A stretch of 57,871 nucleotides of DNA from the NCBI GenBank assembly GCA_949743325.1, contig CATJTQ010000098.1, forward strand, positions 1 to 57,871, given 5' to 3'. Positions 16,992 to 24,227 of this stretch are shown in pieces. Made by a program: the position numbers and the translations under genes. This DNA comes from an uncultured Lachnospiraceae bacterium (GTDB taxonomy: Bacteria; Bacillota; Clostridia; Lachnospirales; Lachnospiraceae). Numbering within the stretch: position 1 is the stretch's first letter; each line of letters begins with the position of its first letter. Below the pieces are notes generated by a model, which saw only the letters and a program-made list of their open reading frames with translations, was not told the origin of the DNA and made no database searches.

Positions 16992-18902
16992 TTATTGTTC
17001 TGCTGTTTTTGGTCTAGCTGCCAATTCTTTTCTAACTATTCGGTTTAATGCTATTCCCATGCCCATAAGTCCCCAGAAGACCGGAGCATACGTTATAGTT
17101 GAATCATTTGTAATTCCTGATACCATATATCCTAACATTCCAGCGGCAATGCCTATTCCAAGTTTGGATAAGGTTGTATCAAGAGGGTGTTTCCAAAACA
17201 AAATAATAGAACGAACAAAATAAATCATAAAAAATACTATAAATGCCAGCAATGAAATTACTCCTGTTTGCACTCCTATCTGCAGATACAAACTGTGAGG
17301 CTTTGTAACGATTTGATTAAGAAATCCTACATATGCGGCATTTGCATAATCATAATTTGGAAAGACAAATGAAAAAGTGTCAGGACCGCTTCCCACAAAT
17401 AAATATTTTTTTAATAGCGGAATAGTCCTTGCCCAAATATAACCTCTGTTAGAAAATAATTTAGGGTTGTTTGTAAATATTGAAGTTTCTGCAGGTCCCA
17501 TAGCAACCCATTTACCAGATGCATTAAGGTAATAATATCCTGGACTGTTGCCGTATACATTCATAAGCTGATTTGTAAATGAATATGAATATCCGTCAAT
17601 AGTAAGCTGAACAGAAGGCACTACAGTATTTTCATCCATACTGTAATTTAATGGTGTAAGTGTAAACGGAAATGACTTATCATCTGACACTATTGACTGT
17701 CCATCTTCGGAATGTTTTGTTGATACCATATTTCCTGATGTATCTAACATATATACACCAATTGTTCCGCTGTTGTCAACCTGCATACTTAATTTATATA
17801 ATTTCCCATCATATGCTATATCTATACAGTCATTTTTACAGGAAATTCCATCCAAGTGACGTGTAGTTTCTGTTTTTTTAAACAAAATATTCAGTGAACT
17901 CTTTATAGAATCTATCATTGCATTATGACGTAATGCATTAATACCTAAAAATACAGCAACCAGAGCAACAACTGTAATGATTGGTATATACCAACGCTTG
18001 AGGAGCTGCCTGCGGAACATAATAATCATAAACAATGCAACAGCGATAAGTGCTACAAGTCCGTTTTTCGCACCAGAACCAATGGCACAAATAAATACGC
18101 CTATAACAGTTACAGCAAACAAAGCTTTTTTCCAATATTCCTTTGCATATATGGCAAGTGTAAGGAATATTGGAATTGTAATACTTGCAAAATAACCTAC
18201 ATAATTAGGATTATATAACGTAATATAAACCTGACCTAATTCAAAATTAAGAGTAAGTGAATGATCTTGCATATTACTTGGCAGAACAATATGTTTAAAG
18301 AATTCAGTTGTAAATATATCGAGCTTAAATGCTTGAAATACACCAATAAGCATTAATATCCATGTTCCTATAAGCAAACCATATATTACTATTTTTATTG
18401 CAGCAGTGTTGTCTATTACTATCGCTCCATAAAATGCCAGAACTACATATGCAAGTAAAACCCACATAGACTCAAAGTGATTTTCAATACCATTAATGGA
18501 AAAATAAATATTTTGAGACAGAGCCGTTGATAAAAGCACAAATACTAAATAAACAGTTAAAGGTGCATATTCAATCTCAAATTTAAACTTTTTAGTTTGG
18601 ATTACAAGTGCTGTAATAAGTAAAAATAATAATAAAACACCAAAAGCTATTAAAAATCCGCTTTTATAATAGAGAAAGATATCTGCAGAAATAGGAGAAG
18701 CGCTGTGCCAATATTCATTCTGCAGATTGTTTTCATAGCTTTTATACCTTACGATAAGTGGTATTGCTGCAAGAACAAAAATAAAAGGGACAAGGTACAT
18801 TAATGGTGTATTCGATTCAGTGAAAGCATAACCTGTTCTTTTATTTTTGTTCTGATTAGATGGATTGTTATAAGTTGTTTTGTTTTTTTTATCAATGGCC
18901 AT
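16992..18902 (-). CDS. O-antigen-ligase/polymerase-like membrane protein (Wzy_C family)
   Basis: 636 residues with about a dozen hydrophobic segments and a cytoplasmic Lys/Asn-rich N-terminus. The conserved Wzy_C region includes VGSGPDTFSFVFPN and the motif KPHSLYLQIGVQTGVIS followed by membrane helices. Between helices, about residues 320-480 form a large soluble loop of beta-rich sequence (YKLSMQVDNSGTIGVYMLD and similar) that carries two close cysteines in SCKNDC. Such proteins join or polymerise surface glycans, and in Gram-positive bacteria they may also modify glycoproteins. RBS AAAGGA. It follows the FliD-like gene by 69 bases on the same strand. Confidence 0.85.
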   Translation of the reverse strand: MAIDKKNKTTYNNPSNQNKNKRTGYAFTESNTPLMYLVPFIFVLAAIPLIVRYKSYENNLQNEYWHSASPISADIFLYYKSGFLIAFGVLLLFLLITALVIQTKKFKFEIEYAPLTVYLVFVLLSTALSQNIYFSINGIENHFESMWVLLAYVVLAFYGAIVIDNTAAIKIVIYGLLIGTWILMLIGVFQAFKLDIFTTEFFKHIVLPSNMQDHSLTLNFELGQVYITLYNPNYVGYFASITIPIFLTLAIYAKEYWKKALFAVTVIGVFICAIGSGAKNGLVALIAVALFMIIMFRRQLLKRWYIPIITVVALVAVFLGINALRHNAMIDSIKSSLNILFKKTETTRHLDGISCKNDCIDIAYDGKLYKLSMQVDNSGTIGVYMLDTSGNMVSTKHSEDGQSIVSDDKSFPFTLTPLNYSMDENTVVPSVQLTIDGYSYSFTNQLMNVYGNSPGYYYLNASGKWVAMGPAETSIFTNNPKLFSNRGYIWARTIPLLKKYLFVGSGPDTFSFVFPNYDYANAAYVGFLNQIVTKPHSLYLQIGVQTGVISLLAFIVFFMIYFVRSIILFWKHPLDTTLSKLGIGIAAGMLGYMVSGITNDSTITYAPVFWGLMGMGIALNRIVRKELAARPKTAEQ

Positions 18903-18971
18903 TGTAAAAAAATCCTTTCATTAATTTACGCAAACAACATGCTAAGCAGTTGTGACTGCGTGGATATTTGA

Positions 18972-20273
18972 TTAACAATAACTGTTAAAGAGCATACCGC
19001 TGTATATGGAAGTAACATATGGATTCACAAAAGCTTTACCTGGGTTCGGATAGGTGACAATAGTTCTGTTTACATATTCCATTGGGTTTAAAAGGACTTT
19101 GTCAGTCTTATTTACAAGTGCAGACCTATAATTAAATATAGTCTGTACAGTATCATCAGTATCCTCTTCTAAAGCCTGATATAAAAGGCTGTCATCAATA
19201 GAAATTTTTCCATCCTCATCTGTGTTAAGCCCAATAGATTCTAATGGGCTGTGGAATTGCTTTGTCAGTGAGTTTAAGTCTTTTGTCAGTGAATGAGATT
19301 GAACTTTATTCACTGTTGTATATTGACTTGCAGTATCTACCATTGAGTTATATTGTAAAACTAATGATTTAATATTATCAGCTATTGTGTCAATGTCAGT
19401 TTTAAATCCAATATAAACCGGTTTTTCCGGTTCTGTACATTTCTTTAATGTCAGTTCAAAAGAATTATCTAATGTAAATGTGTTCGATGGTGATGTCCGT
19501 TCTTCGCCATTTAAAGTGAATACTGCGTCGTCAGGAAGCTGTGATACATTATTTAATCCAAAATATTTCACTACATCATCTAAATCTTCTGGTGAAGAAC
19601 TGATATTAAATAAAGTAGAAATAGGATTCGAATCCTGCTGACCTGTGTAGTCCGAAGTGATTTGAATCGCGCTGTTTCCTTTTTCATCAGAAAGGATTGA
19701 TGCAGAAACTCCAATATCAGAATTGTTAATCAGTTTAGTTAGTCGTTTCTGAATAGAGTTATTCGTGTCATTATGAGAAATGTGAAATTTAAATTCATAA
19801 GTAGTATTCTTTGTCTGTAATTCAAATGAATAGTCATTTGGCAAAAGACTCAGTTCTTCTTCAGGAAGAAAAATTCCAGTATTAACTTGTGGTTTTGCAA
19901 GTTCTGAAACCTCAAGTTCATAAGAATTCTTACTGTCAGAAGATGAATTATTTCCAACATAAGAAACAGAGATTGCATCAGGATAACTTGAGTTAGCTAT
20001 CTTTCTGCCGATAATAGAAGTCGGATCAGCTTCGTTAGTAAGTGCAGTCAAAGCGTCCTTTAATCCTAAAGCCTCTTCTTTTATGTTAATTGCATACTTA
20101 AATACCGATTTTGAGCGGTCGTATAAGTATGTCGGTGATTCCTTACTCATCTTAACTATAGAATTGTAAACATCTTTGAGTTCACTTTGTTTGTGTGTGC
20201 TGTAGCGGCTTCGTGACTGTTTCGGAGCATATGTTGTCATATAATAATTATAAGCATTAGTAATTACATTCAT
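18972..20273 (-). CDS. FliD-like (flagellar hook-associated protein 2-like) protein
   Basis: 433 residues, no signal peptide. The C-terminal third (about 290-400) carries FliD-type features: DTIADNIKSLVLQYNSMVD, then LTKQFHSPLESIGLNTDEDGKISIDDSLLYQAL, which resembles the FliD_C pattern 'LxxIGIxTxxDGxLxxDxxKL'. The N-terminal half is Ser/Thr/Asn-rich and variable. FliD normally caps the flagellar filament or acts as an adhesin. Here no flagellin, FliS or other flagellar gene is near, and the N-terminus (YYMTTYAPKQSRSRYSTHKQSELKDVYNSI) does not look like a normal FliD. RBS AAAGGAG. It could be a specialised surface appendage protein paired with the adjacent glycan ligase. Confidence 0.65.
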   Translation of the reverse strand: MNVITNAYNYYMTTYAPKQSRSRYSTHKQSELKDVYNSIVKMSKESPTYLYDRSKSVFKYAINIKEEALGLKDALTALTNEADPTSIIGRKIANSSYPDAISVSYVGNNSSSDSKNSYELEVSELAKPQVNTGIFLPEEELSLLPNDYSFELQTKNTTYEFKFHISHNDTNNSIQKRLTKLINNSDIGVSASILSDEKGNSAIQITSDYTGQQDSNPISTLFNISSSPEDLDDVVKYFGLNNVSQLPDDAVFTLNGEERTSPSNTFTLDNSFELTLKKCTEPEKPVYIGFKTDIDTIADNIKSLVLQYNSMVDTASQYTTVNKVQSHSLTKDLNSLTKQFHSPLESIGLNTDEDGKISIDDSLLYQALEEDTDDTVQTIFNYRSALVNKTDKVLLNPMEYVNRTIVTYPNPGKAFVNPYVTSIYSGMLFNSYC

Positions 20274-20390
20274 ATGAAAAAACTCCTTTCTACGATTTGG
20301 TGTAAATATCCACTATCAACATTTTGATATATTTTAACACATATTGTAAAAAAAGAAAAGGGCTAATATATAAAAAGAACAAAAAATTTA

Positions 20391-20419
20391 TTGACTTAAA
20401 GCGGTTGGTGTGGTATAGT
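20391..20419 (+). promoter_or_regulatory. strong promoter of rpmG-secE-nusG
   Basis: TTGACT (20391-20396), 17-base spacer, and an extended -10, TGG then TATAGT (20414-20419). The transcript would start near 20426 and have a leader of about 100 bases. Confidence 0.75.
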
Positions 20420-20462
20420 ATATGGGCGATGGAAGTAGGTCTTTTTTTTATGCCTAAAAATA

Positions 20463-20485
20463 TGTTCTGAATTGTATACAGAACA
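20463..20485 (+). promoter_or_regulatory. leader hairpin upstream of rpmG
   Basis: TGTTCTG-N9-CAGAACA, seven-base perfect arms in the 5' leader, about 40 bases before the rpmG start. No U-run follows, so it is not a terminator. It may be an RNA structure for control or stability. Confidence 0.4.
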
Positions 20486-20523
20486 ATACAACAAGCGAAA
20501 TTTAAAGCTGGAGGTGGAAAGTT

Positions 20524-20673
20524 GTGCGCGTAAAAATCACATTGGCATGTACAGAATGTAAACAGCGGAATTACGATCTTACAAAAGAAAAAAAAGCACA
20601 TCCTGATAGGATGGAAACTAAGAAATATTGCAAATTCTGCAGAAAACACACATTACACAAAGAAACTAAATAA
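20524..20673 (+). CDS. rpmG: 50S ribosomal protein L33
   Basis: 49 residues, beginning [12 protein letters not shown] and ending HKETK. Start codon GTG at 20524, behind the strong RBS GGAGGTGG. Two cysteine pairs (CTEC and CKFC) show the zinc-binding form of L33. It sits in its conserved place before secE and nusG, with a 29-base gap to secE. Confidence 0.96.
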   Translation: MRVKITLACTECKQRNYDLTKEKKAHPDRMETKKYCKFCRKHTLHKETK

Positions 20674-20702
20674 TATGACAGCAACAGCAAGGAAGTGAAA
20701 TT

Positions 20703-20912
20703 ATGAGCGAAAAAGCAAAAAGTGAACAAGTAAAAAAGAAAAGCTGGTTTAAGGCTATGTCTGCCGAATATAAGAAAATAATATGGCCGACTAAAGAAGA
20801 TATTGCAAAAAACACAGTAGTGGTTGTTGTTGCATCTGTTATTTTAGGACTGATTATTGCCGGTTTGGACTTTCTGGCAACAATGGGCGTTGGTTTTATT
20901 GGACAACTTTAA
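20703..20912 (+). CDS. secE: preprotein translocase subunit SecE
   Basis: 69 residues, the short Gram-positive form. A charged amphipathic cytoplasmic segment (WFKAMSAEYKKIIWPTKEDI) precedes a single membrane helix (about 38-66). The WP-T-K motif is the family hallmark. It stabilises SecY in the translocon. RBS AAGGAAGTG; 18 bases before nusG. Confidence 0.96.
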   Translation: MSEKAKSEQVKKKSWFKAMSAEYKKIIWPTKEDIAKNTVVVVVASVILGLIIAGLDFLATMGVGFIGQL

Positions 20913-20930
20913 AAGGGATAAGGTGATCAT

Positions 20931-21446
20931 ATGTCAGAAGCAAGCTGGTATGTAGTTCATACCTATTCAGGTTACGAAAATAAAGTAAAAGCGAACATTG
21001 ATAAAACAATTGAAAATAGACATTTAGAAGATCAGATTTTAGAAGTTCGTGTTCCAATGCAGGAAGTTGTTGAGATGAAAAATGGAGCCAAAAAGCAAGT
21101 TCAGAAAAAAATGTTTCCAGGTTATGTGTTAATCAACATGATTATGAATGATGATACATGGTATGTTGTGAGGAATACTCGTGGAGTGACCGGTTTTGTT
21201 GGTCCAGGATCAAAGCCTGTTCCTTTAACTGAGGAAGAAATGAGACCGCTTGGTATTAAAGCTCAGGAGGTAGAGGTTGACTTCGCTGAGGGTGATACAG
21301 TAATTGTTACCGGAGGAGTTTGGGCTGATACTGTCGGAGTGGTACAGAGCATGAATCAGGGCAAACAGAGCCTTATCATCAATGTTGATTTGTTTGGACG
21401 TGAAACGCCGGTAGAAATCGGTTTTGCGGATGTAAAGAAGATGTAA
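20931..21446 (+). CDS. nusG: transcription termination/antitermination protein NusG
   Basis: 171 residues. The NGN domain (about 1-110) begins SWYVVHTYSGYENKVK and contains FPGYVLINM and VRNTRGVTGFVG. The C-terminal KOW domain (about 120-171) has EGDTVIVTGGVWADTVGVV. It binds the RNA polymerase clamp and couples transcription to translation and termination. Normal length. Immediately downstream of secE, with a structured leader before rplK following it. Confidence 0.97.
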   Translation: MSEASWYVVHTYSGYENKVKANIDKTIENRHLEDQILEVRVPMQEVVEMKNGAKKQVQKKMFPGYVLINMIMNDDTWYVVRNTRGVTGFVGPGSKPVPLTEEEMRPLGIKAQEVEVDFAEGDTVIVTGGVWADTVGVVQSMNQGKQSLIINVDLFGRETPVEIGFADVKKM

Positions 21447-21491
21447 AAAATTTTGCCTGTAATCCGCGTTATAGGCTGAATTTAAGAATAA

Positions 21492-21541
21492 GGTATCATA
21501 TTTGACGATACCGTGGGAGGGATATCCCCCGCCAATACCAC
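21492..21541 (+). promoter_or_regulatory. rplK leader: hairpin plus L1-type binding site
   Basis: A hairpin GGTATC-N9-GATACC (21492-21512) abuts a second element starting GTGGGAGGG and ending AATACCAC (21513-21541), which closes GTGG with CCAC. The second element is nearly repeated before rplA. This is the pattern of ribosomal protein L1 autoregulatory sites, which mimic the L1 stalk of 23S rRNA. An earlier small hairpin (GCCTGTAA/TTATAGGC) lies at about 21456-21477. Confidence 0.6.
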
Positions 21542-21561
21542 ATTATATAGGAGGTGCCGAT

Positions 21562-21987
21562 ATGGCAAAGAAAGTAGAAGGATATATTAAGTTACAAATT
21601 CCAGCAGGAAAAGCAACACCTGCACCACCAGTTGGTCCAGCTCTTGGTCAGCATGGTGTAAATATTGTGCAGTTTACTAAGGAGTTTAATGCCAGAACAG
21701 CAGATCAGGGAGATTTGATTATTCCTGTAGTTATCACTGTATATACTGATAGAAGTTTTAGTTTTGTGACAAAGACTCCGCCAGCACCAGTTTTGTTAAA
21801 GAAAGCATGTAAAATTAAATCTGGTTCTGCAACACCAAATAAGACAAAGGTTGCTACAATAAGCAAAGCTGAAGTTCAGAAAATTGCTGAACTGAAAATG
21901 CCAGACTTAAATGCTGCATCAGTTGAAGCTGCTATAAGCATGATTTCAGGTACAGCAAGAAGTATGGGTATTGTTGTTGAAGATTAA
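21562..21987 (+). CDS. rplK: 50S ribosomal protein L11
   Basis: 141 residues, starting [16 protein letters not shown]. It binds the GTPase-associated centre of 23S rRNA and is the target of thiostrepton-type drugs. Conserved proline-rich helix region [13 protein letters not shown]. The start at 21562 follows AGGAGGTG; a longer in-frame start at 21502 would translate through the L1-type leader element and is rejected. Ends eight bases before the second L1-type site. Confidence 0.97.
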   Translation: MAKKVEGYIKLQIPAGKATPAPPVGPALGQHGVNIVQFTKEFNARTADQGDLIIPVVITVYTDRSFSFVTKTPPAPVLLKKACKIKSGSATPNKTKVATISKAEVQKIAELKMPDLNAASVEAAISMISGTARSMGIVVED

Positions 21988-21994
21988 TGAAGAT

Positions 21995-22024
21995 GTGGGA
22001 GGGTTGGCTTCCCGATATTACCAC
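21995..22024 (+). promoter_or_regulatory. L1-type binding site upstream of rplA
   Basis: GTGGGAGGG (21995-22003), then a CCCGATATTACCAC segment ending at 22024, right before the RBS AGGAGG. Same architecture as the site before rplK. Protein L1 bound here would block translation initiation of its own gene. Confidence 0.6.
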
Positions 22025-22040
22025 TAGGAGGTTATATATA

Positions 22041-22733
22041 ATGAAACATGGAAAGAAATATATAGAAGCTGCTAAGTTGATTGACAGTGCAGTTCAATAT
22101 GAAACAGAAGAAGGCATTGCATTAGTAAAAAAATCTGCAGTAGCTAAATTTGATGAGACTATAGAAGCTCACATTAGAACAGGCTGTGACGGACGTCACG
22201 CAGAGCAGCAGGTTCGAGGAGCGGTTGTTCTTCCACATGGTACTGGAAAGAAAGTTCGTGTTCTTGTTTTTGCAAAGGCTGATAAAATTGATGAAGCATT
22301 AGCAGCAGGAGCCGATTTTGCAGGTGGAGAAGAATTAGTTCAGAAAATTCAGAGTGAAAACTGGTTTGATTTTGATGTAGTAGTTGCTACACCAGATATG
22401 ATGGGTGTTGTTGGACGTATCGGTCGTGTACTTGGACCTAAAGGATTAATGCCAAACCCAAAAGCTGGTACTGTAACAATGGATGTCACTAAAGCAGTAA
22501 AAGATATTAAAGCCGGTAAGATTGAATATAGATTAGATAAGACAAATATAATTCATGTGCCAATTGGTAAAGCTTCATTTAGTGAGGAGCAGTTAGCGGA
22601 CAACTTCCAGACGCTTATGGGTGCAATTGTTAAAGCGAAACCAAGTTCATTGAAAGGTCAGTATTTAAAGAGTATTACACTTACATCAACAATGGGACCT
22701 GGAGTGAAATTAAATACAGCTAAATTTGCATAA
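22041..22733 (+). CDS. rplA: 50S ribosomal protein L1
   Basis: 230 residues, starting [12 protein letters not shown]; the longer frame from 21987 would run through the regulatory hairpin and is rejected. L1 forms the mobile stalk at the E site and acts as translational repressor of its own operon. Conserved [16 protein letters not shown] signature about residues 130-145. RBS AGGAGG. Normal length. Confidence 0.97.
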   Translation: MKHGKKYIEAAKLIDSAVQYETEEGIALVKKSAVAKFDETIEAHIRTGCDGRHAEQQVRGAVVLPHGTGKKVRVLVFAKADKIDEALAAGADFAGGEELVQKIQSENWFDFDVVVATPDMMGVVGRIGRVLGPKGLMPNPKAGTVTMDVTKAVKDIKAGKIEYRLDKTNIIHVPIGKASFSEEQLADNFQTLMGAIVKAKPSSLKGQYLKSITLTSTMGPGVKLNTAKFA

Positions 22734-22825
22734 ATAAATATAATATTTTTTTCTGTAAGAAGGTATGATTGATGAAAAGGTGAGTTAATCAGATTATCTG
22801 AAATTGCAGAAGTTAAAAAAATAAT

Positions 22826-22854
22826 TGACATCTTAAATAAATAGTGATATTATA
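22826..22854 (+). promoter_or_regulatory. rplJL promoter
   Basis: TTGACA (22826-22831), 17-base spacer, and extended -10 TGA-TATTAT (22849-22854). It initiates near 22861, at the first base of the L10 leader. Confidence 0.8.
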
Positions 22855-22861
22855 TCACAGT

Positions 22862-22987
22862 ATTTGCTGCCGAAGACAGTAGGTGCCGTAAGGCATAAGT
22901 TGAAAACACCTACCGAGGTTTATTCTTTTTATAAAAGATTTTCAAACCTCTTTATATCCATTGGGCTGTAAAGAGGTTTTTTGTTTT
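22862..22987 (+). promoter_or_regulatory. ribosomal protein L10 leader with attenuator
   Basis: Contains the L10-leader hallmark (CTGCCGAAGACAGTAGGTG, GCCGTAAGGC, then CACCTACCGAGG), the binding site for the L10(L12)4 complex. Downstream, AAACCTCTTTA (22944-22954) pairs with TAAAGAGGTTT (22969-22979) followed by a T-run, giving an intrinsic terminator. GAGGTTT at 22915-22921 can pair instead with AAACCTC (22944-22950) as antiterminator. Excess L10 should favour termination. Corresponds to the Rfam ribosomal L10 leader family. Confidence 0.9.
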
Positions 22988-23026
22988 TAGTGGCAGTACA
23001 CAAAATATTGAAGGAGGTGTACGAAA

Positions 23027-23521
23027 GTGGCAAAAGTTGAACTTAAACAGCCAATCGTTGACGAGATCAGCGAAAGTATAAAGGATGCACAGGGCGTTGT
23101 ATTAGTTGACCATCGTGGACTTACTGTTGAGCAGGATACAAAACTCCGTAAACAGTTAAGAGAAGCCGGTGTGGTTTACAAAGTTTATAAAAATACAATG
23201 ATGAAGAGAGCGTTTGACGGCACACAGTTTGAGGAGTTAAACAAGCATTTAGAAGGACCAAGCGCGCTTGCAATTTCAAAAGAAGATGCAACAGCGCCTG
23301 CAAGAATTCTTGCTAAGTTTGCTAAAGAAGCACCTGCATTAGAGTTAAAGGCAGGTATGGTTGAAGGTAATTATTATGATGTGGATGGAGTTAAATCACT
23401 TGCTTCAATTCCATCAAGAGAAGAACTTCTCTCAAAATTGCTTGGCAGCATACAGTCACCAATTGCAAACTTTGCACGTGTGGTTGATCAGATTGCAAAA
23501 TCAAAAGAAGCAGAAGCTTAA
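23027..23521 (+). CDS. rplJ: 50S ribosomal protein L10
   Basis: 164 residues with a GTG start preceded by AAGGAGGTG. It forms the base of the L7/L12 stalk; the N-terminal domain binds 23S rRNA and the C-terminal helix (about 135-164) carries L12 dimers. Motif KNTMMKRAF and PSALAISKEDATAPA are conserved. Bound to L12, it represses expression through the leader just upstream. Normal length. Confidence 0.96.
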   Translation: MAKVELKQPIVDEISESIKDAQGVVLVDHRGLTVEQDTKLRKQLREAGVVYKVYKNTMMKRAFDGTQFEELNKHLEGPSALAISKEDATAPARILAKFAKEAPALELKAGMVEGNYYDVDGVKSLASIPSREELLSKLLGSIQSPIANFARVVDQIAKSKEAEA

Positions 23522-23584
23522 TATTAGAAATAATTTGTTCGTAATTTATGAATTAAAACAAAATTTGATATGGAGGAAAATATA

Positions 23585-23956
23585 ATGACAACAGCAGAGA
23601 TTATTGAAGCTATAAAAGGCTTGACGGTTTTAGAATTAAATGATTTAGTAAAAGCTTGCGAGGAAGAGTTTGGCGTATCTGCAGCAGCAGGTGTTGTAGT
23701 AGCGGCAGGCGGAGCAGCAGGTGCAGAAGCAGGCGGAGAAGAGAAGACTGAATTCAATGTTGAACTTACAGAAGTAGGTCCAAACAAAGTTAAAGTAATC
23801 AAAGTAGTTCGTGAAGCAACAGGATTAGGTCTTAAAGAAGCTAAAGATTTAGTTGACAATGCTCCTAAAGTACTTAAAGAGGGTGCTGAGAAATCAGAAG
23901 CAGAAGAAATTAAAACTAAACTTGAAGCTGAGGGAGCTAAAGTTACTCTTAAATAA
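23585..23956 (+). CDS. rplL: 50S ribosomal protein L7/L12
   Basis: 123 residues. An N-terminal dimerisation domain (1-35), an alanine/glycine hinge ([16 protein letters not shown]) and the C-terminal factor-binding domain with [21 protein letters not shown]. It recruits translation GTPases. The start at 23585 is preceded by GGAGG; the ATG at 23570 overlaps that ribosome binding site and is rejected. A terminator follows 24 bases after the stop. Confidence 0.97.
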   Translation: MTTAEIIEAIKGLTVLELNDLVKACEEEFGVSAAAGVVVAAGGAAGAEAGGEEKTEFNVELTEVGPNKVKVIKVVREATGLGLKEAKDLVDNAPKVLKEGAEKSEAEEIKTKLEAEGAKVTLK

Positions 23957-23980
23957 TTATTCAGAGGCAATACAGATTAT

Positions 23981-24009
23981 AAGGCTATCGTTTTTCGATA
24001 GCCTTTTTT
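23981..24009 (+). terminator. intercistronic terminator/attenuator between rplL and rpoB
   Basis: AAGGCTATCG, T5 loop, CGATAGCC followed by T6. A strong intrinsic terminator; read-through would set the ratio of ribosomal stalk protein to RNA polymerase. Confidence 0.92.
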
Positions 24010-24030
24010 GCAAAGTTTAAAAGAAAAGGC

Positions 24031-24059
24031 TTGACAACTTGAACTTTGTGTGCTAGCAT
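24031..24059 (+). promoter_or_regulatory. rpoBC promoter
   Basis: TTGACA (24031-24036), 17-base spacer, extended -10 TGC-TAGCAT (24054-24059). Gives rpoB a start site of its own near 24066, with a leader of about 160 bases. Confidence 0.65.
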
Positions 24060-24107
24060 GAAAAATGCACTATTGTGAGAAGTGTGTCTATTTTTCTGTG
24101 TTTTTAT

Positions 24108-24179
24108 TTATGGTCCTGATTTATTCCTTGGGATAATGGGCTGTTTATGCGGAACCCGGGGAATAAATCAGGGCTATGA
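24108..24179 (+). promoter_or_regulatory. long stem-loop in the rpoB leader
   Basis: Thirteen perfect base pairs, CCTGATTTATTCC (24115-24127) with GGAATAAATCAGG (24160-24172). Outward extension by seven more pairs (three G-U) covers 24108-24114 and 24173-24179. Inside, GGG (24130-24132) can pair with CCC (24155-24157). No U-run follows, so it is not a terminator. I do not recognise it as a named RNA family. It ends about 30 bases before the rpoB ribosome binding site. Confidence 0.7.
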
Positions 24180-24227
24180 ATGTGTAAAATAGTGGCACCA
24201 AATTTTAAATAAGGGGTGAAATTGATA

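Noticed and set aside
21502-21561. N-terminal extension of rplK from ATG 21502
   Set aside because: Would translate through the L1-type leader hairpin; L11 starts normally at MAKKVEG with its own ribosome binding site.
21987-22040. N-terminal extension of rplA from ATG 21987
   Set aside because: Covers the second L1-type site; the conserved L1 start MKHGKKY has AGGAGG in front.
23524-23970. Long minus-strand ORFs over rplL and other core genes (e.g. also 31821-32252, 34310-34612)
   Set aside because: They lie wholly across conserved ribosomal, RNA polymerase or protease genes, have Ser/Leu-rich shadow composition and no ribosome binding sites.
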